NCBI GenBank assembly: GCA_900660155.1
Contig: CABFPE010000169.1
Span: 57,189 to 121,188 of the forward strand
Direction: 5' to 3'
DNA length: 64,000 nt
DNA from: Hofstenia miamia
Taxonomy: Eukaryota; Xenacoelomorpha; Acoela; Hofsteniidae
Shown here: piece by piece, positions 47,360-58,538 of the stretch
Position numbering within the stretch: the stretch's first letter is position 1
Layout: each line of letters opens with the position of its first letter
Program-made: the position numbers and the translations under genes
Notes under the pieces: model-generated
Told to the model about the DNA's origin: nothing
Databases searched by the model: none
The model's input: the letters and a program-made list of their open reading frames with translations, nothing else

Positions 47360-47916
47360 CAAAGCTGGACACGGGTTGGGTCGATCCGCGCGGTTTTGCA
47401 GGTTTTGGGTTGGGTTGGTTCAATTTTTTTTTCAAGTGTGGGTTGATTTGACCTGCATGTAAGACATGAGTTAGTTGCGCGTTGGAGTCTCTAATCATTC
47501 TATATTTCTCAAATCGTTTATATACACATCTTATTATATCAATTTTCATTTTGCTTATGTCACCACCAACGAAAAAGGAAAACCGTCTGAATTTATTTTT
47601 TTATGGTACAAGGTTCTTCCGCAAAAAGCGAAAGACATTTTTCAACTGCAGGAGATATTTTCACGAATAAACGAGGAAGTCTCTCTCCTGAAAGTGTCGA
47701 ACATCTAGTTGTTCTGAAGAAATCAGTGTAAACATGTTTTAAATCGTTTTGTAATTGCTTACTTTTTCTAAATATGCAAGTGCAAACATTACAGATGTTG
47801 TTTTGGTGCGGTTGTGGAGACCAACAAAAATGCGGGTCGGAACGTGGGTTGGATCAAGAAACTTAGGTTGTTGGTTGGGTTGGGTCTTCCTATCAATGTT
47901 GAGGTGTGCAGCTTTG
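47360..47916. mobile_element. hAT element, CAAAGCTGSACAC family, 557 bp
   Basis: Ends CAAAGCTGGACACGGGTTGG and (reverse complement) CAAAGCTGCACACC. Flanking 8-mers ATTATTAC (47352-47359) and ATTATCAC (47917-47924) differ at one base. GGGTTGGGT iterons follow both ends (47373-47420 and 47865-47885). An AT-rich interior frame (47475-47708) shows no recognisable transposase domain. Confidence 0.9.
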
Positions 47917-48179
47917 ATTATCACAAGATCTAAGGTTCCATGTTAGTGAATTACAAATTGTAAGATACACGTAATAGTCGGCCTTTATGACGTAAGCAAA
48001 AATCAAGTTGTGATAGATGGAAGAAACGTATGTTTGCTTACAAAAGTTTCCAAATTAAACATTGTAAACATTCAATACTTTTTTTAATTTGCATAGGCAA
48101 TCACATATATAAACATATATAAATTTACGAGTATTGAGTGTGCTCTCTTTTTATTACAATCCGGTGGCATGTATACGTT

Positions 48180-48500
48180 TACCAAAATAACAACAAAAAA
48201 TCCGCTTGGAATGTAGGCAGTAGACAAACAACAGCTAATAGTTCAATATTCTTTTCAGATATTTCAATAAAATTTTTTGGCCAATTTCTGGCCCATTTCT
48301 TTTCTATGTAGATTATTAAACCTCCTCCTCCCGATTTATTTGGGAAATTTTGAATATTTCTATAATTCCTGCACATGTAATATTTTTCCAATTAAATTTG
48401 CTCGTTTAAAATGTTGAGTCGTTAATTTTGTTTCCTGTAACAGAATTGCATTATATCCATTGAAGTTAATCATAAAATCAGCTTCAGAAAGCTTTGATAG
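48180..48500 (-). mobile_element. LINE AP-endonuclease relic
   Basis: On the minus strand ADFMINFNGYNAILLQETKL resembles the LINE endonuclease segment around the catalytic Q/E-T pair. After a frame change come NKSGGGGLIIYIEKKWARNW and IELLAVVC, matching the GGG--IY----W…IE-LAV-C block. It lacks the later GD-N and SDH motifs, so it is a 3'-truncated or decayed fragment. Confidence 0.7.
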
Positions 48501-48689
48501 TAAATGTCAGTCAAATGAATTTGATTTTTTCAAAGAGAATTATAAATATTTGGAAAGGCTTGAAATTTAAGTGTTCACATGTAATTTAATTATATGATGC
48601 GTCATGGTGTAAAATTCGAAGGAGATTATTTAGACACTAGTGTACCACTCTGGCTCACTTCGCTCAATACAATTTTATAAGGAAAGTAA

Positions 48690-48726
<37 letters not shown>

Positions 48727-50290
48727 TTATATATATTAGTAATGCAGTAAACTATTTTTTCTTAATCAAAATTATTAACTTTAGTTTTTATAATATAAAA
48801 ATAACCAGTCTGAGTTTTTCTAATATTAATATCTCTTTTCATATGAAAATAATGCATTCTTTTCTACGAAATACATGTACTTAAGAAAGATGCACATGCT
48901 TAAGTTTTAAATAAATATATTTTCGAAACTTATTTGCGCCACTTAGGTAATAATTGATTTCCACGCCTTGCAAGTAATAAGTTAATTAACTCCTAGAATA
49001 ACAGTTAAGTGTAATAGAATGTTGCCATTTTCTGTCTAGGACTACATTAAATCTCTAATTAAACAACTTTCACACCCATTTTTTCATAAACTGTGATAGA
49101 TTTTAATTATGGGAATATATTCTGAGAGTATATTTGATTGATACTTGAATTAAATATCAGTATTTGAAATACCTATTTTTTATGGAAAATTAATAAAATT
49201 TATTTTTAGAATGAATTACGGTAATTCTTACATTTCGAATATAATCTCAACATCGAGTTATCTGAAATCCACGTGATTAGAAACTTTTACAAATGTCGTC
49301 ACATTATTACGTCAATGTAATTTTTTAAGAAATATGCTATTTTTATGGAATTTCTTTATGAAGTGGATTCAGATGTATACTAGAGTTTTACTAATTTTTT
49401 TTTCAAATTTCCGTGAAATTTTCTTTCAGAAATAAACTAAATGAACATTCTAAGCAATCACATATAATAATTTAAAAACAATAAATTATACGTATTTTCT
49501 GTATCAATTATTACATTTCTGCTCTGATGAAATATTACATGTCTTTGCAATTATCAATGAGTATATCTTTTACTGTCTGAACACTCGTTAAATTTAACAA
49601 TGCAATATGAGCTTTGGAACAAAATTATTCCAAAACTGTTTTCTCGTTCTTTCCTAGCCATGCCTTGTGATATTTTGATTACATTTTCATTTTTTCAGCA
49701 AACTAATATTCAAATCTGGATTAATATTAATTTTTCTTTAGTTAAGCAGTTATGCCAAAGTTGGACTGTACTGCCATTCCTTTCTCCTGTTTTTTAAAGC
49801 TCTTTTCAACATAAAGAACTATGTCGGTTATTAATGCATAGTAGAGTAACAGAGTGCATCGTTGGTGGCATCCACCATCGAATTATTATGACAATGCGCG
49901 AATTCTTCCACATGACGGGTTAAATTCGAAACATTATCTTACTTACTTATAAAGTGAGTCTTAAAGATATTTCTGCGCCTCAAATTTTAATTTTTAGGTG
50001 GCATATAGAAATTCCTCTTTTATTTCCTCCTAATTGCTACAATGCTCTTAATAACAACGCTGCAACATTAGTGTCTTATCCGAAAAAATTTTTCTATTTT
50101 ATTTAGAATATAATTAACAATGTGTATATAAATGGTTATGTTTTTAGTGAAAATTAAAAATCTTTGCATCTCTATGTGCATTATATAAAGAATAGATGCT
50201 AGATTTTCAAATCCCATGTAACTTTAAGAAAATTAGTCTAAGTTTAGGGATTCAAGAAGAATTTCTCAAGCAAGTTATTCAATGTTACAC

Positions 50291-50360
<70 letters not shown>

Positions 50361-52179
50361 TGCATGTAACATCATTATGAAATTCAGAAAGTTTTAACTA
50401 CCTGGCAATAAACAGTTTTGATAAGTTGACGGGCATAACTAATATAATATTCCTTCCTGAAGCGTGAAAATACAGGAGTGATTTAAGATTATGAATTTAA
50501 TACAATTATGTCATAAAATTATTTTACTGCATTTAAATTCTGTAACATTATCCTTTGGAAACACTATAATTTAAGTAATCAGCTTCGAACCTTATGGTTT
50601 TCAGAAGTGAGTAGGGCATGCGTAATTTGCGGTACTTACGGTCTATAAATCAACCAAGCGAAATTTTGTATGCTTATGTCGGTCAAGAATTAATTAATAA
50701 TCTTGCTTGATTAAACTTCTAGAATGTTTCAAGTAGTAAAATGCACATTAATGTAGTATTTCACTTCGTTGCCATAATTATAAAATTGCATATTATTTTC
50801 AATGTTATTAGAACGAATAACTAGAATTAAGATGCGATTTTTTAAAATTTAACTTTTGGTTTCGTAACTAAGCAACTTTAAAGAACGAGTTGATAAACTG
50901 GTTGACCCAATTATTATGGATTAAATATAAATTTATATCTTTGTGTTATAATAAATCGTTTTGACACATTCAACGTCATTTAAATAAAAGTGGGCTAGCG
51001 TCATACTTAGTTGCAAAATTGTGTTTTCACTAATTTAGCACTTTTTAGAAACTTAGTGTCAAAGTCAATTAAAAGTCCTCTCAGTGAATTTTAATTTCAA
51101 TTCAGACTGGAGCTCAACCCTCAAGTTAAATAATTTTTTCAATATTTCTTATTAGGCAGATAACCGATTGCCAATTTTGACAAACTATAAAAAACTGTAA
51201 CTTCTAAATATTTTACATTGGTTGGAAAATTGAAAATTAAGGCTTCTAAATGTGTTAATGGTAGATTTGCACTATTGTAGAAAGACTACTTAAATGTAGT
51301 TTTAATGGATCACTGAAAACTTCATCGGTTTTGAATTTAGGAAACGAAATCTGACCAGAGGTTTCCATAATCCGTGGTCCTATCGTACTTGAACCGACTA
51401 GATCCAATCCAATAGTAGAACGGTGTTGATATTGACAAAGAATTAAAATTTGATAATTTTCTCCTAAAAAGATACAAAAATGGCTTCTGACGTTAGATAC
51501 TTATACCACCTTAGAAATTTCAGATCAGATTATTACATTTAACGATTACATGCATTTTGTTTATCGCAATTACATTGTTTATTTTTATTTATAATTTTTA
51601 ATAGGAAAAGCTGCAATTTATTATCAAAAACTCTTAATTGGTCACTAAAAACATCAACTTTTGCACGTAAGCATGTCCATGTTACTGAATACAGACAAAA
51701 GTATAATATATTATCCCCGCTATATCAAGTACAATTCCAATGCAGCTTAAATTTAAAGCAAACATATAGTAATTACTTAAAAGTAAATCCACGATAACGT
51801 AAGATTATTTGCAGCAGTATTTCCAAAACTTGTTTTCATCTAGCAGCCTCTAATATTTGGATGATTTAGATAATGAGATTAGAGTAGAAAAAAAAATTTA
51901 AAAAATATAGAAAAATTAAAAAATTGCGCTTTTTTGACGACAAAGCACAATTTAAGACACTACCATGCTAAACACAATTACCGATTCCTTACAATGAGCT
52001 CCACATGCATAGCCCCATACACATTTATTATTATTATATATTATACGTCTAGTTTGTAGATTAATTGTATCTTTTAGCAAATATATTGCTTCAACTCTTA
52101 TTAAAATATTAAATATTATGTAATGTGAATATAATTTATGTACTATTAATTGTAGAAGTCTTTGTGCAATTCGCAATGA
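48501..52179. other. No recognised gene
   Basis: AT-rich DNA with (AT)n tracts near 48689-48716 and 50296-50357. The short frames at 49600-49797 and 51952-52176 show no known domain. Confidence 0.45.
50296..50357. repeat. (AT)n microsatellite
   Basis: Over 60 bp of alternating AT, among the longest runs in the window. Confidence 0.95.
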
Positions 52180-53535
52180 ATTTATTCAAATGGTAATGCA
52201 AAATCGGTTAAAAAATTGTGATAATTTAAAATTTTTATAATCCAGATAGTAATATTTTTTATATTCCTTTTGAAAATGGTGGAGGATTAATGATGCTTAT
52301 TTCAAAATACTGAAAATCAAAACGCAGAAATGCCTTAAAAATTAAACATGAAATTTTAGAAACTATGTGGATTAAATAAAAATGTTTTTCAAATTCTTGC
52401 AGCAGCAAACCTATAAACATTTGTTTCAATCCAAAATAGAATTATTTCTCTAATTTTTGCGACTTCAAAATTGAAAAGATCAAATATGCCATTATTGAAA
52501 ATAAATTTATTAGAGTTCTTGGAGGTTTAAATTTCAATTACCTTAATTCTGTTGAATGAAAACGAATTGAACATATTTGGGATATTTTTGATCTTCAAAC
52601 TATTAATAAAATCAATCCTTCTAGATTTTCTAATTTAACGGTTAAAGTAAGTTTGGGGTAATTTTGTTACCCCAAGATCTACTAGAATAGGATATTTGAG
52701 CTCCAATCAAATTGGAAAAACCTGTTATTTTGTGAATTTTTCACATTTTTTAAGTACTTTTTGTATGCATAATATGAGGGTCATCTTAACTTTGCATACC
52801 AAGATTCAACAAAAACATCAAAATTCTTTTTAGTATTTAAATGCTACGATTTTTTGCAAATTTTAGTTGCTATGTGAAGAAGACCATCTGCAAAAAAGCT
52901 ATATCAAGCTTAGGATTCCAGGAATTTGAATTTAATATATATGCAAAAAATCATTGGATACAAAAACTAAAAAGAGTGAGAATTTACTAATTTAGATGTT
53001 TTTTGGGTCCAAACTAAATGAATATTAATAAAATTGTCATAAAATCATAGCACTAGGATTTTTCAAGAATGGTAATACTATTCAAAACTAGCAATCAGCC
53101 TAAAGCAAAAGTTTTAAGCTGATTTCTTTCTGAGTAACAAAGCTACCCCAAACTTAGACTATTGGTGTTTTGTTGAATTTTGGTATGCAAAGTTAGGATG
53201 ATTCCCATATTTTGAAGACAACAAGTACTTAAAAAATTTGGAAAAGTCACAAAATATCAGGTTCTTTAAATTTGATTTGAGCTCAAAATTCTATTTTAGT
53301 TGTTTTTAGGGTAACAAAATTACATCACACTTTGTATAAACCGTTAATAGATTATTTCCTATCCCATAGTTCCAATAAATATAAAACCTCTACATTTGAA
53401 TCATTTCGTGATCACAGCCTTTGCGTGTATAGTAGTAACAATAAGTTAAATACTAAAGATTGGGAATTTGTTTATTTTAGGGGTTTCCGCAATTTCAATG
53501 AGGAAAAATTTATAACGGTACGTTTGATCTTGCTT
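52180..53535 (+). mobile_element. LINE AP-endonuclease relic, interrupted
   Basis: The first part (to about 52645) reads FENGGGLMMLISK, EILETMWIK and FIRVLGGLNFNYLNS (the GDFN motif as GGLN), then KRIEHIWDIFDLQTINKINP. The second part (from about 53334) reads KPLIDYFLSHSSN, ESFRDHSLCVY (the SDH motif as RDH) and DWEFVYFRGFRNFNEEKF, the usual end of the domain. Stops are present in the first part. The two halves are collinear with one endonuclease and are separated by an inverted-repeat element. Catalytic D and S are changed, so this is a dead copy. Confidence 0.8.
52644..53333. mobile_element. Inverted-repeat DNA element inside a LINE, ~690 bp
   Basis: The left ~170 bp (from GTAATTTTGTTACCC at 52657 to CTTTGCATACCAAGATTCAA near 52810) reappear inverted in the right ~170 bp (TTGAATTTTGGTATGCAAAG near 53173 to GGGTAACAAAATTAC at 53309-53323), at roughly 75-80% identity. 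An extra inverted copy of the outermost left end (AAGTTTGGGGTAGCTTTGTT in reverse) lies internally at about 53131-53160. No coding frame is seen and the exact target duplication is unclear. It interrupts a LINE endonuclease. Confidence 0.85.
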
Positions 53536-54029
53536 ACATTTTTAATAATTAATTAGCATCAAATGAAAACCGGTGATTAACCAATCCCGCGATTCCGATT
53601 CGACTAAAAAACAGGTAATTAATACAAATAATTTCTTTGAACTTTCGAAATCGAATACCATCAATGTTAATTGGACTAATTATGAGCAGGCTTAGCTGTT
53701 AATCAAATGGAGCCACAAATCAAATTACAAATCTAGGGTAATAGATTACTTCAAACGGTTAAGTAAGTTTAGCCAAAATGGAATTATGGGACAGGGATTT
53801 GTTGGCGGGTCAACTCGCGTCACCATGTCAGTTTTTCCCCTAAGGCTTTCGGGCCTACTAAGTCACTGGGGCGTATTACATAAACAAATGATTGCAATAA
53901 ATTACACATAGGGCTCCTCTCAATAATATCAGACTTATTATTACGTAATCATTGAATTATAAAAAGGTAATGTATGGCTTAAGTATCTTAAATCACTTCA
54001 AAAGTTTTTTCATATTGATTTTTGTTTGT
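53536..54029. other. No recognised feature
   Basis: Unassigned DNA between the LINE endonuclease relic and the dispersed repeat. It could be part of the same LINE beyond recognition. Confidence 0.4.
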
Positions 54030-54640
54030 TTCTCTAATAGAGGAGTGTCAATTCGAATATTTAGGCACTGAATTTGCAAATCCAAATGCAAACTGGAATC
54101 CAGAATGTAAATTGGTTTATAGAATATCATTCTACAATAGAATAATTGATATAGTTTAAGCCCCCGAAATAATTTTTAGTTAAAAACTTTCAGTAGGCAA
54201 AAATACTTTTTTGATCAGCCACTGTAATGTACCAAATTTGGAATTAGAATCCAACATAGATTCTGTTTTGATTTTGTTTATTTGTAAGTCCAAATTTTTG
54301 CCAGAAATAGAATGGGGTTAAATTATAAAATTTAATAAATAATTGGCAATAGAAGAATCTTTCAAAGACTTTCAGATGATGGTTTGGACTTGTATTTTGT
54401 TTCATGAAAAGTATTTTGATAGTTTATATTTCCCATCGTAAATTATGGGAGATGTTAGAACCTTGTATTTACATTGTGAGGCGAAGCATTCGAATGTCGA
54501 TGTCTGTACTCTCAGCAAAACCCAGCAAGCAACCTTCGAAATTCGGGAAACAGAAATTTATTTTACAAATTTACCGAGTCTCACCCTGTCACCTGGTCAA
54601 ATCTTATCCAGATCTCATGGGTCACGGTGTCAAATTGTGT
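54030..54640 (+). repeat. Dispersed repeat, copy 2
   Basis: Partner of 42090-42880 (see there for the shared landmarks). It passes straight into the LINE reverse transcriptase relic. Confidence 0.65.
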
Positions 54641-55460
54641 GACCCTGTTGCAACTCTGCTTGAGAACCTAAATGATAAAATAGTATTGAAGCAATTAAGT
54701 TTGATAATTGGACATGTAATACAAGGATATCGCCAATATTTTAATCAGAATTTTAATAATTTGGGTACATTCAATTTTAACTTGGAAGAAAATAGAAACT
54801 TTTCAACCCAACAACCCAGTATTAAAAAGAAGCAGTTTCATTTCAACTAATTTTCTTATTATGAGCTTAAAAATGTTGTAAATAAGTTATATGAAAATAA
54901 ATCATGTGGATCCAGTAATCTAGGTATTAGAGAATTCAAAAATATTTTTACATCTCTGTGAATACCTGCTGATAGAATTTTAGCAAAGTGTTATATATAA
55001 TGATTTTCCTATTCTTTTGAAGCAATATGATATTAAAAAAATTATTAGCTGCACAAATATACACGTTTATTAATGACAATTAAATTATATACCAACAAAA
55101 CAATTTGGCTTCGACATCAATTCCGCATATCTGATACGATTTTATCAATCACAAAAATTAAGTTTAATTTCAATTAAATTTTGTTCACAACGATAGCTTT
55201 ACTTGATTTGATTTTGAAATTTTAAAAAAAATTAAGGCGACAAGGCTTTAGCTATATTGTGATAAACTTTACTAACATATGAATTTTCAAAGCAATCGTA
55301 AACAACTAGTAAACATTGACAAAAGTTTTTAGAAAATACTATTTGAAATTTAGGTGTACCCTAAGGAGTTGTATTAGGTCCCTTGTACACGCATGTACAG
55401 TAGATGTTACGATGATAAGAATAAATTTTACTAAATTTGATTTATATAATTAGTTTTTTC
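54640..55460 (+). mobile_element. LINE reverse-transcriptase relic
   Basis: In shifting frames: FHFN at 54836 then LKNVVNKLYENKSCGSSNLG (the K-SGPDNI-like block), IWLRHQFRISDTILSIT (the QFGF-…-T-DAI--IT block, near 55105-55155), and GVP-GVVLGPLYT (the GVPQGS-LGPLLF block) at about 55353. The order and spacing are those of a CR1/Jockey/I-type LINE. The catalytic YADD box is not visible. It may belong to the same LINE as the endonuclease at 52180-53535. Confidence 0.75.
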
Positions 55461-55579
55461 ACAAAAAATTGAGGTACATTAACTTTTCAGAAACAAGGTA
55501 AAATGACAAAAAATATGGTCTAGAACATCCAATGATATTAGCTGTGCGAATTCTGCTTAGCCAAATTATTCTGACCTGG

Positions 55580-55912
55580 TTTAGCAATATAAAGTAAACA
55601 TCTACCCGAACCCTACCCGATCAAATACTTACTACTCGAACCCATCCCTACCCGAAAATTTAACATCCAAACACGACATGACTTTGATTGAACGCTCTTG
55701 ATCTCTGTCCAATCAAATGAGCAGTACAATCAATCATTGGTATTTTTTAACATCTTGGATCATTTTTGAATCAAGTGGTGACTAACATCAGTATTTTATA
55801 ATAATCAATCTAAGCTTTGTATTTGAACACAACCCGACCTGATCCGAAAATTTGATACCCGTCCCGACACGAAATTGGGTCGGGCTTAATCGAGTACCCG
55901 ACGTCACTCCTT
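55580..55912. mobile_element. Probable hAT element with ACCCGA iterons (old)
   Basis: ACCCGAACCCTACCCGATC and CCATCCCTACCCGAAAAT at 55603-55660, and ACAACCCGACCTGATCCG to GGGTCGGGC and GTACCCGACGTC at 55830-55907, bracket about 170 bp of AT-rich DNA. They look like subterminal iterons of a hAT family. Exact termini and a target duplication were not found. Confidence 0.5.
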
Positions 55913-55919
55913 ATAAAGT

Positions 55920-58101
55920 ACACTTTGCACACGCTTTCAAAGAATTTTCTCCAAAGTTATGATAAAAATTATTCATGTTGCTTGAAGAATATGAAAACAT
56001 TCACATTTTTTGATAAAAAATGCGCCAATTGCAGCAGAATAGTCCCAACAATTTGTTTTCTGTAAATTGATTGCACGAGCCCCATCCAGGAGGTATTTTC
56101 GTATTTGAGTTATCATTAATTATAGTGAATTATAGTGAAAATTTAAATTTTTTTGCAGAAATGCTTGGATCAATTATGGTTAACACTAGAAGTACCATTA
56201 CTCCTTGAGATTTATTTTACATGTAGCATTTCAATTAAAAAATTATGTAAAAGAATGAAAAATATTTTTCTTATGGAAGTTCAAAGAGATTATCGATATT
56301 TTTGGAGGTGCATATACCTGCTGTTATTTTTAATGAATGCATACGCAAGTAAACAAATTTGAGTCAATTTTGACACATTTGGCACTTCTAGTGTTAAGAA
56401 CTTGGCAGTTATGTAATTTTATCATTAAACTAATTGAGCAGGATTCGAGTAATCATTCCATTTTTTGGATGTAAATTGATTGAAGTTTGGAGCAGACTTT
56501 GTCAATTTCGATTCAACACATGCATGACGTTAAGTCAGTATGCTGATGTTAATTGTGTGAAAAGTGTTTGAATTTTAAGTGATGTAGAGCCTGGAGATGC
56601 GATAACTTATTTTGACTTAAATATGAACGCATGAATAATTTATGTCCCTAAATGCTAAATTTAAAATATTCATAGGTTCGGAGGCCCAGTGTCTGCGAAA
56701 AGTAATGTAAATTTTCGCCGCCCACTTTTCTATTAAAACTTAATTTGAGTTGAGAATAGATTTTGGAAAAAAGTGGACTTTTTCAAAGTTTTGGATCGTT
56801 TCAAGTGAACGATGAATTATTGTTCGTTAATGTCACAAATTTCTTTTCCGTCAAATTTTTTAAATCGAATAATTGTTTGACGTAATTTTCGAGAGATTTG
56901 TCAGAATTTATATCTGGAGTCACTGACTTTGAAAGAGTAATTTATAGAGCAATTTCGACAGCTTGAAATTTGATAAAAAATCAAATCAAAATTTAGCTTT
57001 ATTTAGACATGCATTTAGGACTTCATGGGCATAACAAAGAATCGAAAGAGACACTTGGCTTACAATACATAAAGTTGAATAGAAATACGACAAAACTTTT
57101 CAACTGATTGCTTGGGAAATGAAATACAATATGTTCTATACAAAAAATTTTTATATTTTTATTCTAGTAACTTCAACACTTTTTCGGAGTAGATTTTGGA
57201 CGGATTTATGTACCCAGTTAACACAATGCAAACAAAAAAGAAGTGCAAATTATCTCACTTTTTTCGAGGAAACCATTTAAATTATATCGTCATTTCAATT
57301 AATTTTTCAATTCAGTTCTCTGTTGGTTTTTATGGATAGAAAAATTTTGCCTTTCTCAACATGATTGACCTTTTTCATCTTAAGCAGCCTGGGTGTTTTT
57401 TTAAAAATACGAAACGTTTTCCCACATTTTCTAAAAAATTTCTTCAAGTCCATTAGCAACAATATATTGGAGAAATTTCCAATGTGTTATAAGCCCATAT
57501 GCCGGGTGACTTGTCTCTTTGACGTAGTGATCGTCCTCACATTAGAACGTTAGCCTACATTATAATCCTAGTTCTAAAATATTTTAAAAAGGTTATGAAT
57601 TCGGTTTTTAGAATCAAATTTTTGCAATGGTTACGATTTGCAGGAATTTTCTTAATGAAGGAAAAATCAAAAGCCCCTCGTCTGTGGCAGGGCTAACTCC
57701 AAAATGTTTAGTGTTCATGCTAGACTAGATGTTTCCGATCCCAAATCTTGAAAACGAAGATGCAGAATAACTGATTGTAAGCATTCGGGTAGTTTTTTCA
57801 GAAATTTTCCTACACGGAAATGATATTGAAAAGACCTAAGAACTCAATTTCGCAATAACATCGCAGCCACAAAGGATCAAAATCTGTGAGGGACCTTGCT
57901 TACGAAACTTAAAGCCTTACCTTTGGAAAAAAGCAGCAAATTGAATTCATTGGATTAGCTTGTTGCGTTTAGTACTACATGATATAAGAAATACATGTAC
58001 CATACATTCTGCGACAAAATATATTTCACACCATTACTTTTTGAAGGATCAAAATAGGATAAAAATTTTAAAATTATATTTACTATTTGATGCACTCATA
58101 A
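55920..58101. other. No recognised gene
   Basis: AT-rich DNA. A fragment of the piggyBac-like family (CTTAAGCAGCCTGGGTGTTT) lies at 57378-57450. The frames at 56153-56362 and 57365-57553 show no known domain. Confidence 0.45.
57378..57450 (+). mobile_element. piggyBac-like MITE fragment (left end)
   Basis: CTTAAGCAGCCTGGG matches the left end of the element at 38032. The similarity fades within about 70 bp. Confidence 0.6.
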
Positions 58102-58109
58102 TTGCAAAG

Positions 58110-58530
58110 CATAGATGGACGCGGGTGTAATTTTTTTATAACCGCATTGCAATGCACCCGCAATTAGTGGGCCCGCAACCGCATTGCACCCGCTATTTTC
58201 TAAATGTTGCCAGTCGATTACAAAAATTCATCACATACATAAAGTCCTAAAGGGCTATGGCCTACAGTGTCATTTTACATTCCTTTTACAGTATCAAAAC
58301 ACGGCTCGGCTCTTCTCTTAATTTTGTTTAATTGAGTGAATGATTTCAAATATATTATATTATATTGATTTCGTAGTTTAATTAATATTGTATTAGTTTA
58401 GTATTACACATGAACAAAATAATAATATCAACAAGCACCGCAACCCGTGTGGCATTTGAAATGCAGACCCGCGCTGGTGCGGGCAAAACCCCAACCAGCT
58501 AAGGTAAACCCTCACCCGCGTCCATCTTTG
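58110..58530. mobile_element. hAT MITE, CAWAGATGGACGCGGGTG family, 421 bp
   Basis: Ends CATAGATGGACGCGGGTG and (reverse complement) CAAAGATGGACGCGGGTG. The 8-bp duplication TTGCAAAG is exact (58102-58109 and 58531-58538). CACCCGC / GCGGGTG iterons lie inside both ends. No transposase frame is present; the minus-strand frame at 58393-58641 crosses the element's edge and is not a gene. Confidence 0.95.
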
Positions 58531-58538
58531 TTGCAAAG

